NCBI RefSeq assembly: GCF_002002905.1
Contig: NZ_CP019509.1
Coordinates: forward strand, 1,550,001 to 1,614,000
Length of the DNA stretch: 64,000 nucleotides
Source of the DNA: Aquaspirillum sp. LM1
GTDB taxonomy: Bacteria; Pseudomonadota; Gammaproteobacteria; Burkholderiales; Aquaspirillaceae
Direction: 5' to 3'
A program made the translations under genes and the position numbers. Shown here piece after piece: positions 46,843 through 55,756 of this stretch; the first letter of the stretch is position 1, and every line of letters begins with the position of its first letter. The notes under the pieces are model-generated. The model was not told where the DNA came from, did not search any database, and was given only the letters and a program-made list of their open reading frames with translations.

Positions 46843-47715
46843 ATGACCCCGACTGCCCGCCTGTTCTCCCGCCTGAAAACTGGCCGCCTGGGGGCGGGGT
46901 GGATGGTGGTGGCGTCGCTGCTGTTTGGCTTGATGGGGGTGTTTGTCAAACTCGGTGCCGCGCATTTCACCTCGATCGAGCTGGTGTTTTACCGCACCGT
47001 ACTGGGCATGGTCAGCATTGGCGCGGTGGTGTGGCTGCGCGGCCAGAGCCTGGCCACCGCGCATTTTGCCTACCATTTCAAGCGCAGCGCATTTGGCTAT
47101 TTGTCGCTGCTGATGTACTTTTACACCATCACCCAGCTGCCGCTGGCCACCGCCGTGACGCTCAACTACACCTCGCCAATGTTTCTGGCCGGGCTGTCCG
47201 CCTGGTGGCTGAAAGAGCGACTGGGCCACCGGGTGCTGCTGTCGCTGGGGCTGGGCTTTATGGGCGTGGTGTTGCTGCTCAAACCCACCTTCAGCGCCGA
47301 CGCCTGGCTGGCTGGGCTGCTGGGGCTGTTTTCCGGCCTGTTTGCCGGGCTGGCTTACCTGCATGTGCGCGAACTGGGCCGGCTGGGTGAGCCGGAATGG
47401 CGGGTAGTGTTTTATTTCACCCTGATTTCCACCCTCGGCGGGCTGGGCCTGGTGCTGTGGCATACGCCCAGCCCGATTACCTGGGACAATGGCTGGATTC
47501 TGCTCGGCCTGGGCACCACCGCCACCCTGGCCCAGCTGGCCATGACCCGCGCCTACCACGACGGCAACAAGTTTGTGGTGGCCAATCTGGCCTACCTCAC
47601 CGTGGTGTTTTCCAGCGTGCTGGGTGCCTTGCTGTGGGGGGATGTGCTGCCGCTGGAGGGTTATCTGGCCATGGGCTTGATTATTGTCAGCGGCATTCTG
47701 GCCAGCAGGCGCTAA
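46843..47715 (+). CDS. EamA/DMT family transporter
   Basis: 290 residues with ten predicted transmembrane helices in two EamA repeats. The first starts GWMVVASLLFGLMGVFVKLG and ends LGLGFMGVVLLLKP; the second runs from LLGLFSGLFAGLAYLHVREL to MGLIIVSGILASRR. Members export amino acids or other metabolites; the substrate is not evident. The gap before it (46570-46842) contains no recognised gene. Confidence 0.87.
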   Translation: MTPTARLFSRLKTGRLGAGWMVVASLLFGLMGVFVKLGAAHFTSIELVFYRTVLGMVSIGAVVWLRGQSLATAHFAYHFKRSAFGYLSLLMYFYTITQLPLATAVTLNYTSPMFLAGLSAWWLKERLGHRVLLSLGLGFMGVVLLLKPTFSADAWLAGLLGLFSGLFAGLAYLHVRELGRLGEPEWRVVFYFTLISTLGGLGLVLWHTPSPITWDNGWILLGLGTTATLAQLAMTRAYHDGNKFVVANLAYLTVVFSSVLGALLWGDVLPLEGYLAMGLIIVSGILASRR

Positions 47716-47771
47716 GCTGAAAGCATACCGGTGCGCAACACGCCCATCGGCTTATCTCAAGGAGCACTGCC

Positions 47772-48119
47772 ATGATCTCGATTCAACACCGCCCTTATGG
47801 CCTGGATGTCGCACTGTTCGGCACATTCACTGTGGACGATTTTCGCGCCTTTGAAACCGCCGTGCTGGCACACGCCGGCCAGGAAGGCGGGGTGAATGTG
47901 CTGCTCAACCTGACCGGGCTGCTGGATTTTACCGTGGACATGGTGCTGGAAGAACTGCGCTTCATCCGCGAGCACCAGCAGGACTTTGGCCGAGTGGCGA
48001 TTGTCTCGCCGGAAGGCTGGGTCAGCCTGGCCGCGCACATTGCCGGCCTGCTCAGCCACACCAACAGCGAATACTTTGATACACCGGAAGACGCGCTGAC
48101 ATGGGTCAGCGGACAGTAA
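47772..48119 (+). CDS. SpoIIAA/STAS-like protein
   Basis: 115 residues, cytoplasmic. It has the SpoIIAA-like (PF11964) pattern: LDVALFGTFTVDDFRAFE, then VNVLLNLTGLLDFTVDMVLEELRF and VAIVSPEGWVSLAA, ending in EYFDTPEDALTWV. Family members are small STAS-fold proteins of unknown partner. A strong ribosome site AAGGAG precedes ATG 47772. It follows the EamA gene by 56 bp on the same strand and may share its transcript. Confidence 0.8.
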   Translation: MISIQHRPYGLDVALFGTFTVDDFRAFETAVLAHAGQEGGVNVLLNLTGLLDFTVDMVLEELRFIREHQQDFGRVAIVSPEGWVSLAAHIAGLLSHTNSEYFDTPEDALTWVSGQ

Positions 48120-48182
48120 GCGGTTTTTAACAAAAGCCATCATTTCCACACCATTTGCAAAAACAATTTTTCTGAAAAAAAA

Positions 48183-48212
48183 ACGCCCCGGCAGATTCCT
48201 CCGCCGGGGCGT
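48183..48212 (-). terminator. Terminator of the copper-receptor gene
   Basis: Stem ACGCCCCGGC/GCCGGGGCGT with a run of T on the minus-strand side, about 30 bp after the receptor stop. Confidence 0.85.
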
Positions 48213-48242
48213 CACGCACATCACCCTCTACTTGATACCCGA

Positions 48243-50471
48243 TCAGAACTTCACATTCACCCCCGCATACAGCGAGCGGCCCATGCCGGGCACGGCGATG
48301 CCCCAGGGGATGCTGGTGATGCCCATGGTGGTGCCCTGGCCGGTGTAAGCGCCGCCGGTGGGCAGGGCGTAGCCACGGTCAAACAGGTTGGCCACGCCAA
48401 AATCCAGCCGCACTTGCTGCCAGCTGTAGCTGGCGCGCAGATTAACCAGCGCGTAGCCGCCGGTCTGGATTTCGTTGCGAGCGTCGGAGACTTTTTTCTT
48501 GCCGCTGACGCCTTCGATTTCCAGCGCATTGTCCCAGCCGCCGGTTTTATGGGTCAGGGTCAGCTTGGCGTTGAACGGCATGATGTTGTACAGATCGTCG
48601 CCGGTGTCGGTGTTCTTGCCACGGAGATAGCTGAGCATCCCCTTCAGGCCAAATTCACCCAGCGTGGTTTTGCCCAGCGGCAGTTGGCCTGAGAGGTCCA
48701 GGCCGTACAGGCGGGCGGTCTGGTTGGTGTAGCGCAGGTTGGTAAACTGCTTGCGCTGCGGGGTGGTGCGTGCGGTGTTGCTGGCGTTGTCCCACTGGAT
48801 GGCGTCGATGTAGTCGGTGACGTGGCTGTAATGCGGGGTCAGCTTGAGTTCGCGGCTGCGCTCGGCGTCGTGCCAGTCAAAGGTGGCGGACAGGGTGTGG
48901 GCTTTTTCCGGCTTGAGGTTGGGGTTGCCAATATAGCCGTTACCGTCGCCGACAAAGTTGTTCATGATCGCCATCATATTGGCGGTGGACCAGGAATAAC
49001 GCTCGTACAGATTGGGCGAGCGCACCTTGCGCGCCAGGCCAAATTCGATATCTTGAGTGGCGTCAATCTTGTAATGCGCCAGCGCGGTGGCGTCCCAGTT
49101 GTTGTCGGTGCTGTCGCGCTTGGCGCTGGTGTTGAAGCGGGCGGCGTCGTTGGTCTGGTTCATCATCGACATGCCGCCGCTGGTCGGGTAGCTGTTCTGG
49201 TTGTAGCCGTGTACCTGCCCGGTGCTGGTGTTCACCCGCTCATAGCGCAGGCCCAGCTGGGTTTTCCATTGCGGGGTGAACTGTTTTTCCCATTCGCCAA
49301 ACAGCGCCAGGCGGTTACGCTCGCCGTCGTTGATGTTGAGGAAGGTATACGGGGCCATGCCGCCGGTGCCAGAGGCCGGCCACCAGTCGTTCAGCGTGTA
49401 GTGCTGATATTCGCCGCCCAGGCGCAGCAGGCTGCGCGCGGCCAGGTCGATTTCGGCCTTGAGGGTGGCACCCGTGGTCTTGCCTTCGGTGTGCATCGGC
49501 ATGCCAGGCGCGGTGCCATACTGGAATTGCTTGTCGGCACCAAAGTCCATGTAGTGCTTGACGGTTTCGTGGTAGGCGCGGGTTTCCAGCTTGCCCCAGG
49601 CGTAGTCGCTCAGCCAGCGCAGATTGATGCGTTTTTGCTCGTTATTGAGCAGGTCCATGCGCTGGTTGGGGTAGAGCTGCTCGGGCATGTTCTGGTAGCC
49701 CAGCTTGGCTTCAAACAGATGGTTGTCGCGCTTGACCGCCAGATCAAGCGTGTGATTGGCGCTGCGGTAGGCGCTGGAGCCCACTTCGTCGCGCGCCAGA
49801 TCGTGGCCGGGGCGGCCACTGGCGGTGAAGGGCTTGAAATCCTTGCCGGCTTTGTAATTGTCGGCTTCGCTGTAAGCACCGCTGTAGCTCAGGCTGACGT
49901 TTTCGGTGGCGTAAGTCACCGAGGCATTGCCGCCACGGGCGTTGTTGTTGCTGCGGAAAAACGCACCCACTTCGCCCTTGACCAGCCGACCCTGGCCGGG
50001 CTCGGCAAATTCCGGCGCGCGGGTGTTGGCGACAATACTGCCGCCAATGCTGTCGCCGCCCAGGCTGACCGGGCTGATGCCGGCGTACACCGTCAGCGTG
50101 CCGATCTGGCTGGGGTCGAGGTAGGACAGCGCCGGGTTCATGTGGTTGGGGCAGGAGGCAATCAGGTCCATGCCGTCCACCTTGATGCGCAGGCGGTCAT
50201 CGGCCAGGCCGTGGATGGCCGGCAGGCTGGACACTGCGCCCGCGCCGTACAGGCTGACGCCGGGAATGTTTTTCAGCAGCGATGCGGCATCACTGCTGGC
50301 GGCGCGCTGCGCCGCCAGATCGCTCACCTGGCTGGCGTTAGGCAGCGCAGTGTCTTTGCTGGCGTTGACCACCACTTCACCCAGCGCTTGCGCCTGGGCC
50401 AGTTGCCAACAGGAAGAAGACACAAAAGCCAGCGCCACGGCGGCGGTTAACGGACGGATGCGGCACCCCAT
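48243..50471 (-). CDS. TonB-dependent copper receptor (OprC/NosA type)
   Basis: 742-residue outer-membrane receptor. The start is ATG 50471, with GGGGAG 8 bases upstream; a longer TTG start is less likely. After the signal peptide (ending AQAQA) come LGEVVVNASK and the plug domain. The plug carries ASCPNHMNPALSYLDPSQIG, which has the CxxxM copper-binding pattern of OprC; a second site HYM (in VKHYMDFG) supplies the HxM part. Methionine-rich loops (GMSMMNQ, NMMAIMNN, GMPMH) fit copper binding. The barrel ends in VNVKF. OprC imports copper and NosA serves nitrous-oxide reductase; which applies here is not shown. Confidence 0.88.
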   Translation of the reverse strand: MGCRIRPLTAAVALAFVSSSCWQLAQAQALGEVVVNASKDTALPNASQVSDLAAQRAASSDAASLLKNIPGVSLYGAGAVSSLPAIHGLADDRLRIKVDGMDLIASCPNHMNPALSYLDPSQIGTLTVYAGISPVSLGGDSIGGSIVANTRAPEFAEPGQGRLVKGEVGAFFRSNNNARGGNASVTYATENVSLSYSGAYSEADNYKAGKDFKPFTASGRPGHDLARDEVGSSAYRSANHTLDLAVKRDNHLFEAKLGYQNMPEQLYPNQRMDLLNNEQKRINLRWLSDYAWGKLETRAYHETVKHYMDFGADKQFQYGTAPGMPMHTEGKTTGATLKAEIDLAARSLLRLGGEYQHYTLNDWWPASGTGGMAPYTFLNINDGERNRLALFGEWEKQFTPQWKTQLGLRYERVNTSTGQVHGYNQNSYPTSGGMSMMNQTNDAARFNTSAKRDSTDNNWDATALAHYKIDATQDIEFGLARKVRSPNLYERYSWSTANMMAIMNNFVGDGNGYIGNPNLKPEKAHTLSATFDWHDAERSRELKLTPHYSHVTDYIDAIQWDNASNTARTTPQRKQFTNLRYTNQTARLYGLDLSGQLPLGKTTLGEFGLKGMLSYLRGKNTDTGDDLYNIMPFNAKLTLTHKTGGWDNALEIEGVSGKKKVSDARNEIQTGGYALVNLRASYSWQQVRLDFGVANLFDRGYALPTGGAYTGQGTTMGITSIPWGIAVPGMGRSLYAGVNVKF

Positions 50472-50601
50472 GAAACACTCCCCGAACTTTATCAATAAGC
50501 ATGAATTGTCCGGGACTGGGGCCGCGCCGGGAATGCGGCAAATTGTCGCACCCCGGTGTGGGGGAGGGCGCAGGGCGGGGGGCGATGGCCGCCCCAGTTG
50601 T

Positions 50602-51222
50602 TCACACCGCCGGAATCAGCCGCTGCACATACTGCTGCAGCAACACCAGCTTGCCATGAAAAAAGTGCCCGACACCGGGGAACACCACCACCGGCAGGCT
50701 TTGCGGACGCGCCCAGTCCAGCACCTGGGCCAGGCTGATGACTTCGTCGTGCTCGCCGTGAATCACCACGGTATCCGCCGGCACGCTGGGCATGGCGTAT
50801 TTGGGCGACACCGCCGCGCCCAGCATGATCAAATGGCGGGCGTCGATGCGCTGGCGCAGCTGGGCGGCCACGTAGCTGCCAAACGAAAAACCGGCCAGCA
50901 CCAGCGGCAAATCGCCATGCTGGGCGCGGGCGTAGTCCACCACCGCCTGGGCGTCGTCCACCTCGCCGTGGCCATAGTCGTGCGCGCCGCCGCTATTGCC
51001 CACGCCGCGCAGGTTGGGGCAATAGCAGACATAGCCGTGCTGGCTGAGCGCGCGCGCCGTGGTTTGCACCACTTTATTGGTGTGGGTGCCGCCTTGCAGC
51101 GGGTTGGGGTGGGCAATCATGGCAATGCCGCGTGGCGCGCCATCCTTGGGGCTAATTACCAGGGTTTCCAGCTGGCCCACCGGGCCGGCAATCAGGATGG
51201 GGTCTTGTTGCAGTTTAAGCAT
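50602..51222 (-). CDS. Alpha/beta hydrolase
   Basis: 206 residues, cytoplasmic. It has the alpha/beta-hydrolase order: GIAMIAHPNPLQGGTHTNKV (oxyanion region), the nucleophile elbow GFSFGS, HGEHDE with the acidic residue, and GHFFHG with the catalytic His. It belongs to the small CocE/dienelactone-hydrolase-like group (YitV/KANL3-like); the substrate is unknown. Its start overlaps the end of the ferredoxin gene by 8 bp; both follow dnaB on the same strand. Confidence 0.85.
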   Translation of the reverse strand: MLKLQQDPILIAGPVGQLETLVISPKDGAPRGIAMIAHPNPLQGGTHTNKVVQTTARALSQHGYVCYCPNLRGVGNSGGAHDYGHGEVDDAQAVVDYARAQHGDLPLVLAGFSFGSYVAAQLRQRIDARHLIMLGAAVSPKYAMPSVPADTVVIHGEHDEVISLAQVLDWARPQSLPVVVFPGVGHFFHGKLVLLQQYVQRLIPAV

Positions 51223-51535
51223 GGTCGGCCAGCTTCAGACGTTCGACCACCCGGCCATTGACCAGGTGCTCGTCGATGATTTCGTCAATATCGCTCTGGT
51301 CCACATAGGTGTACCACACCGCTTCCGGGTAAACCACCAGCACCGGGCCTTCGCCGCAGCGCTCCAGGCAGCCGGCTTTCTGAAAGCGCACCTTGCCCGG
51401 CCCGGCCAGGCCCAGCGCCTTGATGCGGCCCTTGGCGTGGTCCAGCGCCTGGCTGGCCCCCAGTGCGTTGCAACAGGTTTCGCCTTCGGCGCGCTGATTG
51501 GTACACAAAAATACATGGCGAGCAAAATAGCTCAT
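51215..51535 (-). CDS. Thioredoxin-fold [2Fe-2S] ferredoxin (Shethna-like)
   Basis: 106 residues. The cluster ligands are Cys in VFLCTNQRAEGETCC and in GCLERCGEGP, the pattern of thioredoxin-like 2Fe-2S ferredoxins. The C-terminal block YPEAVWYTYVDQSDIDEIIDEHLVNG is typical. ATG 51535 has AAGGAG 8 bases upstream. It follows dnaB by 2 bp and overlaps the hydrolase gene. A paralogue with the same C-terminal block is at 61041-61367. Redox partner unknown. Confidence 0.88.
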   Translation of the reverse strand: MSYFARHVFLCTNQRAEGETCCNALGASQALDHAKGRIKALGLAGPGKVRFQKAGCLERCGEGPVLVVYPEAVWYTYVDQSDIDEIIDEHLVNGRVVERLKLADHA

Positions 51536-51537
51536 GG

Positions 51538-52956
51538 TCAATCTCCTTGATCCCAGCCGGACACTTGTTGCGGCGAGGCGTTTTCAAAGCGGGAATAATG
51601 CCCCAGAAAGGTGAGCGGCACCCGGCCAGTGGGGCCGTTACGCTGCTTGCCGATAATGGCCTCGGCCATGCCCTTGAACTGCGAATCCGGGTTGTAATAT
51701 TCGTCGCGGTACATAAACAGAATCAAGTCGGCATCCTGCTCGATGGCACCTGATTCGCGCAAGTCGGACATCATTGGGCGTTTGTCGGTGCGCTGCTCTA
51801 CCGAGCGCGACAGCTGCGACAGGGCAATCACCGGCACTTGCAGCTCCTTGGCCAGCGCCTTGAGCGAGCGGGAAATCTCGCCCAGCTCGGACGAACGGTT
51901 CTGGTCGCGGCGGTCGCTGGAGCCGCTCATCAGCTGCAAATAGTCGATCACAATCAGACCCAGCTGGCCGCCCATCTTGCGCGCCAGCCGGCGGGCGCGG
52001 CTGCGCAGCTCCAGGCCAGACAAGCCGGGGGTTTCGTCGATAAACAGCGGCGCTTCCCACAGCCGCGACACCGCCATGCCAAATTTGTCCATTTCTTCGT
52101 CAGACAGCTGGCCGGTGCGCAGCGCGTGCTGGTCCAGCCGGCCCACCGAGCCAATCATCCGCATTGCCAGCTGGGTGGCACCCATTTCCATCGAGAACAC
52201 CGCCACCGGCAAGCCGGTGTTCAGCGCCACGTTTTCGGCAATATTCATCGAGAACGCGGTTTTACCCATCGATGGCCGCCCGGCCACAATCACCAGGTCG
52301 CCCTTTTGCAGGCCGGAGGTTTTTTTGTCCAGATCCAGAAAGCCGGTGGGGATGCCGGTCACGTCGTCCGGGTTATCACGGCCATACAGCTCGTTGACCC
52401 GCTCGACCACTTCGGTGAGGATCTGCTCCATATTGAGAAAATCCTGCTGCGCACGCGCCGTGCTTTCGGCAATGCGGAACACCTTGGTTTCCGCCTCGTC
52501 CAGCAGCTCGCGCGCATCGCGGCCCATCGGGTTGTACGCCGAATCGGCAATCTCGGTGCCGATCTGCGCCAGCTGACGCATGATCGAACGCTCGCGCACA
52601 ATCTCGGCATAGCGCTTGATATTGGCCGCCGACGGGGTGTTTTGCGCCAGCGTGGCCAGATACGCCAGCCCGCCCACCTCGCCCAGCTGGGCGCTTTTTT
52701 CCAGCTGCTCGGACACCGTCACCACATCAGCCGGGTGGCTGCGTTCGATCAGCTTGGCAATTGCCTGAAAAATCAGCCGGTGGTCGTGACGGTAAAAGTC
52801 TTCGTTGATCACCACATCGCCGATGCGGTCCCAGGCGGAATTGTCCAGCAGCAGGCCGCCCAGCACCGATTGTTCGGCCTCCAGCGAATGCGGCGGCATG
52901 CGCAACTGCTGGTATTCGGTGTCGGCGGGTGGGGGATTGGGGATGTAATCAGTCAT
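51538..52956 (-). CDS. dnaB: Replicative DNA helicase DnaB
   Basis: 472 residues, the standard length. N-terminal domain (LRMPPHSLEAEQSVLGGLL) and C-terminal RecA-like ATPase with Walker A GRPSMGKTAFS, Walker B LIVIDYLQLM, and motif H4 SDLRESGAIEQDADLILF. It unwinds DNA at the replication fork as a hexamer. Start Met 52956 (MTDYIPNP) is the usual family beginning; the 12 upstream codons are not conserved. First gene of the dnaB-ferredoxin-hydrolase group. No intein or insertion. Confidence 0.96.
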   Translation of the reverse strand: MTDYIPNPPPADTEYQQLRMPPHSLEAEQSVLGGLLLDNSAWDRIGDVVINEDFYRHDHRLIFQAIAKLIERSHPADVVTVSEQLEKSAQLGEVGGLAYLATLAQNTPSAANIKRYAEIVRERSIMRQLAQIGTEIADSAYNPMGRDARELLDEAETKVFRIAESTARAQQDFLNMEQILTEVVERVNELYGRDNPDDVTGIPTGFLDLDKKTSGLQKGDLVIVAGRPSMGKTAFSMNIAENVALNTGLPVAVFSMEMGATQLAMRMIGSVGRLDQHALRTGQLSDEEMDKFGMAVSRLWEAPLFIDETPGLSGLELRSRARRLARKMGGQLGLIVIDYLQLMSGSSDRRDQNRSSELGEISRSLKALAKELQVPVIALSQLSRSVEQRTDKRPMMSDLRESGAIEQDADLILFMYRDEYYNPDSQFKGMAEAIIGKQRNGPTGRVPLTFLGHYSRFENASPQQVSGWDQGD

Positions 52957-53128
52957 GCAGGCAGGCATCCAGAGCGCACCGGGGCGCGGCAAAAGGGGAT
53001 TTTAGCAGGTCTTGGCGGGGGCATGAGTGTGCTGGCGCGGCATGGTGCCAAGCCGGGTGAAACTGAAGGGTGCAGACGAAGCCGGCGGGATAGTCGCCAT
53101 GCTGGCGTTTAGTTTGGCACTGGACAGG

Positions 53129-53170
53129 CCATGCTGAAAAAACCGTCATCCCCGCACCAGCAGAAATTCA
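53129..53170. repeat. Degenerate fragment of the MITE-like repeat
   Basis: TGCTGAAAAAACCGTCATCC and AAATTCAGC resemble the two ends of the 100-bp repeat with most of the middle missing. It lies 80 bp left of the complete copy at 53251. The remainder of 52957-53250 has no gene. Confidence 0.5.
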
Positions 53171-53250
53171 GCACATCATCACCGTGCCGTCGTCCCCGCG
53201 AGGGAGGGGAACCAGCATTTTGATTTTGCAAGGTTTTCTGTTTAAGGATG

Positions 53251-53350
53251 CGCTGAAAAAATCGTCATGCCCGCGAAGGCGGGAATCCAGGGCGTTGATT
53301 TTTCCGGGTGTTGCTTTTGGCAAAAACGATTTTTCTGAATCAATCAGCGC
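53251..53350 (-). repeat. 100-bp MITE-like repeat, copy 2 (inverted)
   Basis: Reads in reverse relative to the copy at 36410-36509 and has exactly the same length. Ends CGCTGAAAAAATCGTCAT and TTTTCTGAATCAATCAGCGC. The core palindrome is ATGCCC-GCGAAGGC-GGGAAT, with one mismatch. It stands 28 bp after the ddpX stop codon. Confidence 0.85.
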
Positions 53351-53377
53351 TGACTTAAAAAAGCAACATTGACTGAA

Positions 53378-54079
53378 TCACTCTGCATCAAAAATCAACT
53401 CTTCCACAGCACCATACCGCGCCTGGGCGCTGCCAGTCACGCACGCCCAATAGCGGTCACCATAAGAAAAATGCCACCACTCCCTCGGGTAATTCACCAA
53501 CCCGGCAGCGGTCATCACTTCCAGCAACAACCGCCGATTGCTCGCCGCCGCGTCGGTCAGACCCGCATACTGCGTGGCACATAATTCGGGCGGAATCTCA
53601 CCCCAATCAGACAAGGCCATGCCGAAATCCAGCGACTGCCCAGCGGCATCGATAATGTCAATATCCACCGCGCCGCCGGTGCTGTGTGGCGGAATCATCG
53701 GCTCCCCGGCAAAGGTGCGCAACGGCGAAGCCAACTGCGCCGCTTGTACATAACACCACGCGGCGCTTTGGGTGGGGTGCGCTATTTGCATCCTGCGCCA
53801 CTGCGCGTCAAACAGCATTTGCTGGATTTTTGGATGCCGGTAGCCCTCGTACACACGCAAACGCAAACCCGCTGGCAAATATTGCTGCGCTTGTTCCAAT
53901 CTGGCGACTACTCCACTGCGCAATAAGCGGTAAAACGGCGCGGTTTCCGGGCATTCCGGTGGCGGGCCGCAGGTGATGAGGCCGCTGTGGGTGACGTCGA
54001 TTAAAAGCTCTCCGCAGTCAGCGATGGGAATGGCTTGGACTTGGGGGGAGGAGAGTTCGGGTGGAGGATGGGGTGGCAA
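53378..54079 (-). CDS. ddpX: D-Ala-D-Ala dipeptidase (VanX/DdpX, M15D)
   Basis: 233 residues. The zinc peptidase blocks are PPHSTGGAVDIDI (His, Asp ligands, SxHxxGxAxD type) and EWWHFSYGDRYWA (catalytic Glu, third His). LRVYEGYRHPKIQQMLF provides the conserved Arg. It cleaves D-alanyl-D-alanine, used in cell-wall turnover; it is not by itself a resistance gene. No signal peptide, so cytoplasmic. The start is TTG 54079, chosen because no ATG lies ahead of the conserved region; ribosome site poor. Flanked on both sides by inverted copies of a 100-bp repeat. Confidence 0.82.
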   Translation of the reverse strand: MPPHPPPELSSPQVQAIPIADCGELLIDVTHSGLITCGPPPECPETAPFYRLLRSGVVARLEQAQQYLPAGLRLRVYEGYRHPKIQQMLFDAQWRRMQIAHPTQSAAWCYVQAAQLASPLRTFAGEPMIPPHSTGGAVDIDIIDAAGQSLDFGMALSDWGEIPPELCATQYAGLTDAAASNRRLLLEVMTAAGLVNYPREWWHFSYGDRYWACVTGSAQARYGAVEELIFDAE

Positions 54080-54117
54080 AATAAATAATCCCAGTTCTGT
54101 TGTATTTGGCTACAAGT

Positions 54118-54216
54118 GCGCTAATTTATTCAGAAAAACTGTTTTGCCAAAAGCCACCCTCAGCAAAATCAACACCCTGGATGCCCACTTTCGCGGGCAT
54201 GACGATTTTTTCAGCG
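54118..54216 (+). repeat. 100-bp MITE-like repeat, copy 3
   Basis: 99 bp, same orientation as the copy at 36410. Begins GCGCTAATTTATTCAG and ends ACGATTTTTTCAGCG. The core reads ATGCCC-ACTTTCGC-GGGCAT; both arms have changed together (T-to-G and A-to-C), so the stem stays perfect, which points to selection on the folded form. It marks the border of the AT-rich island. Confidence 0.85.
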
Positions 54217-54430
54217 TGCCCCTAATAGCTGCAAGATCCTTCCATTTTCTGCCATGTTCTGCACAAAGCACTCAATAGAGATAAATAAATATGTAACGAG
54301 AATTATTTTTCGCAAGACATTTGCTTGTGGTGCAAATATTTTTACCTTAGTTATGCAATTTTACTTGGCACTTAATATCTAAATCAAATGGATAGCCAAT
54401 AGAAAGGCAGGGTTATATCAAGTTTTATTT
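54217..54430. other. AT-rich intergenic region at the island edge
   Basis: No gene is recognised. Base composition drops sharply here compared with DNA left of 54080. It includes the 3' end of the alarmone-synthetase transcript. Confidence 0.5.
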
Positions 54431-55714
54431 CTACCTTGATCTATCCTGGCCTTCTTCAAAAAATGGCACCAAGTCAATATTTAATGCGGCATGGTCAGGA
54501 CTGTTTAAGGATAAATGTTTTATGTTGCTCTCACATGAGTTTTCCTGCCTTACAATTTCAGCCGCACTAAATTTTAGGGCATGTTGAGCTACAGCAGCTA
54601 GCACTGATGCATTATCACTTTCAATTTTTTCTATCTGTCTCATCATTTGATGGGTCGCACTAGATTCTTTTAAGTGCCGTGATGCCATTTCTGCCAAATA
54701 ACTGTTACGACCATCAATTTCGAGCTGCCTTACCATTTCTATTGCAGCTGAGTTTGCGTGATGCCCATAAAGAATAGAAGACTGCACTGAGGTCATTCCA
54801 GCTAAAGCTCTGATATCCTTACAATTATCAACTGAGGGGATTAGCCGAAGTTTTCTAACTTCATCTTGTAGCTGACTAAGCTTTCTCTTTGTTTCCTCAT
54901 CTTGTTGCTTTCCTTTTTTTAGATCAGCAATCATGCTAGCCATAGCGGTCAATGCTTCTTCTTTTTCGCGGTTTGCTCGAGCTAGTTCCGTATTAGTCTC
55001 TTGGAGTCCATTCATTAACTTTTTTACAAAAGCCCCCATTTCATCTGCACTTCCTGCCAATCGATTAAATATGGTCAAAAAATAGGAAATAAGTGGATCA
55101 TCCGAAAAATTCGGATAACGTACTCTATGGTCAATTTCACTCCAGGCTTCTTCAAAAATCGTACGGACTTGAATCTCCACTAAAACCTCTCGCAGGCCAG
55201 GCTGGCTCGAACAAATATAATGAACTGAACGGTAGCCAGCAGGATGTTGCTTAACATCAAATCCTAATTTTTTAAATTCTTCTGTTAGACTCGAGGAGTC
55301 ACCTTCGCGCACATATGCAATAGGGGTTTCTACTGGGGGCTACCTTCCCTTGAGGTCAGAGTTTATTAAAAGACACTCATCTTTAAATAAATGTAAAACC
55401 CTAACTCCCACCAGATCCGAAACAATCTTAAAGTAGTTGTCTTTATTAATATCTCTGTATTTATCATTATGCGCAGCGCGCTTGCGAACAATCTTCTCGA
55501 GAAGGTGGTGGGTATCCTTTACTCTCCAGCGGACAGAATGTACTGTAGAAAATCTTTGCATGGTTCGAGCAAAAATTTCTGCAACATCGGATAAAGATTC
55601 AAGCTGAATCTCATGATCGTTCGCGATTTCTTTAAGCACGGTCCAATCAATATTGGCCCGAGTCCAAGTTTCATCATCGATTCTATTAATATTAAGAAAG
55701 TCTTCTTTATTCAT
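54431..55714 (-). pseudogene. RelA/SpoT alarmone synthetase with C-terminal helical domain, in-frame amber
   Basis: One frame of 428 codons is interrupted only by a TAG at 55340-55342; both parts read in the same frame. Upstream part (about residues 1-124): RVKDTHHLLEKIVRKR and SDLVGVRVLHLF. Downstream part: TPIAYVREGDSS, GYRSVHYICSS and VEIQVRTIFEEAWSEIDH. Together these are the full set of RelA/SpoT (p)ppGpp-synthetase motifs; no hydrolase (HD) domain exists. A coiled coil (LARANREKEEALTAMASM onward) and a helical C-terminal domain of unknown type follow. Such short synthetases include phage-defence toxSAS proteins. AT-rich, unlike neighbours, so probably acquired. The amber may be an inactivating mutation, an error, or read through. 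Confidence 0.8.
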
Positions 55715-55756
55715 GATGATCTACGAGAATTGATTAAATGTCTTCTGTGTACACAT

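Noticed and set aside
46570-47559. N-terminal extension of the minus-strand gene at 45895-46569
   Set aside because: A signal peptide starts at Met 46569, and the extension is antisense to the EamA transporter.
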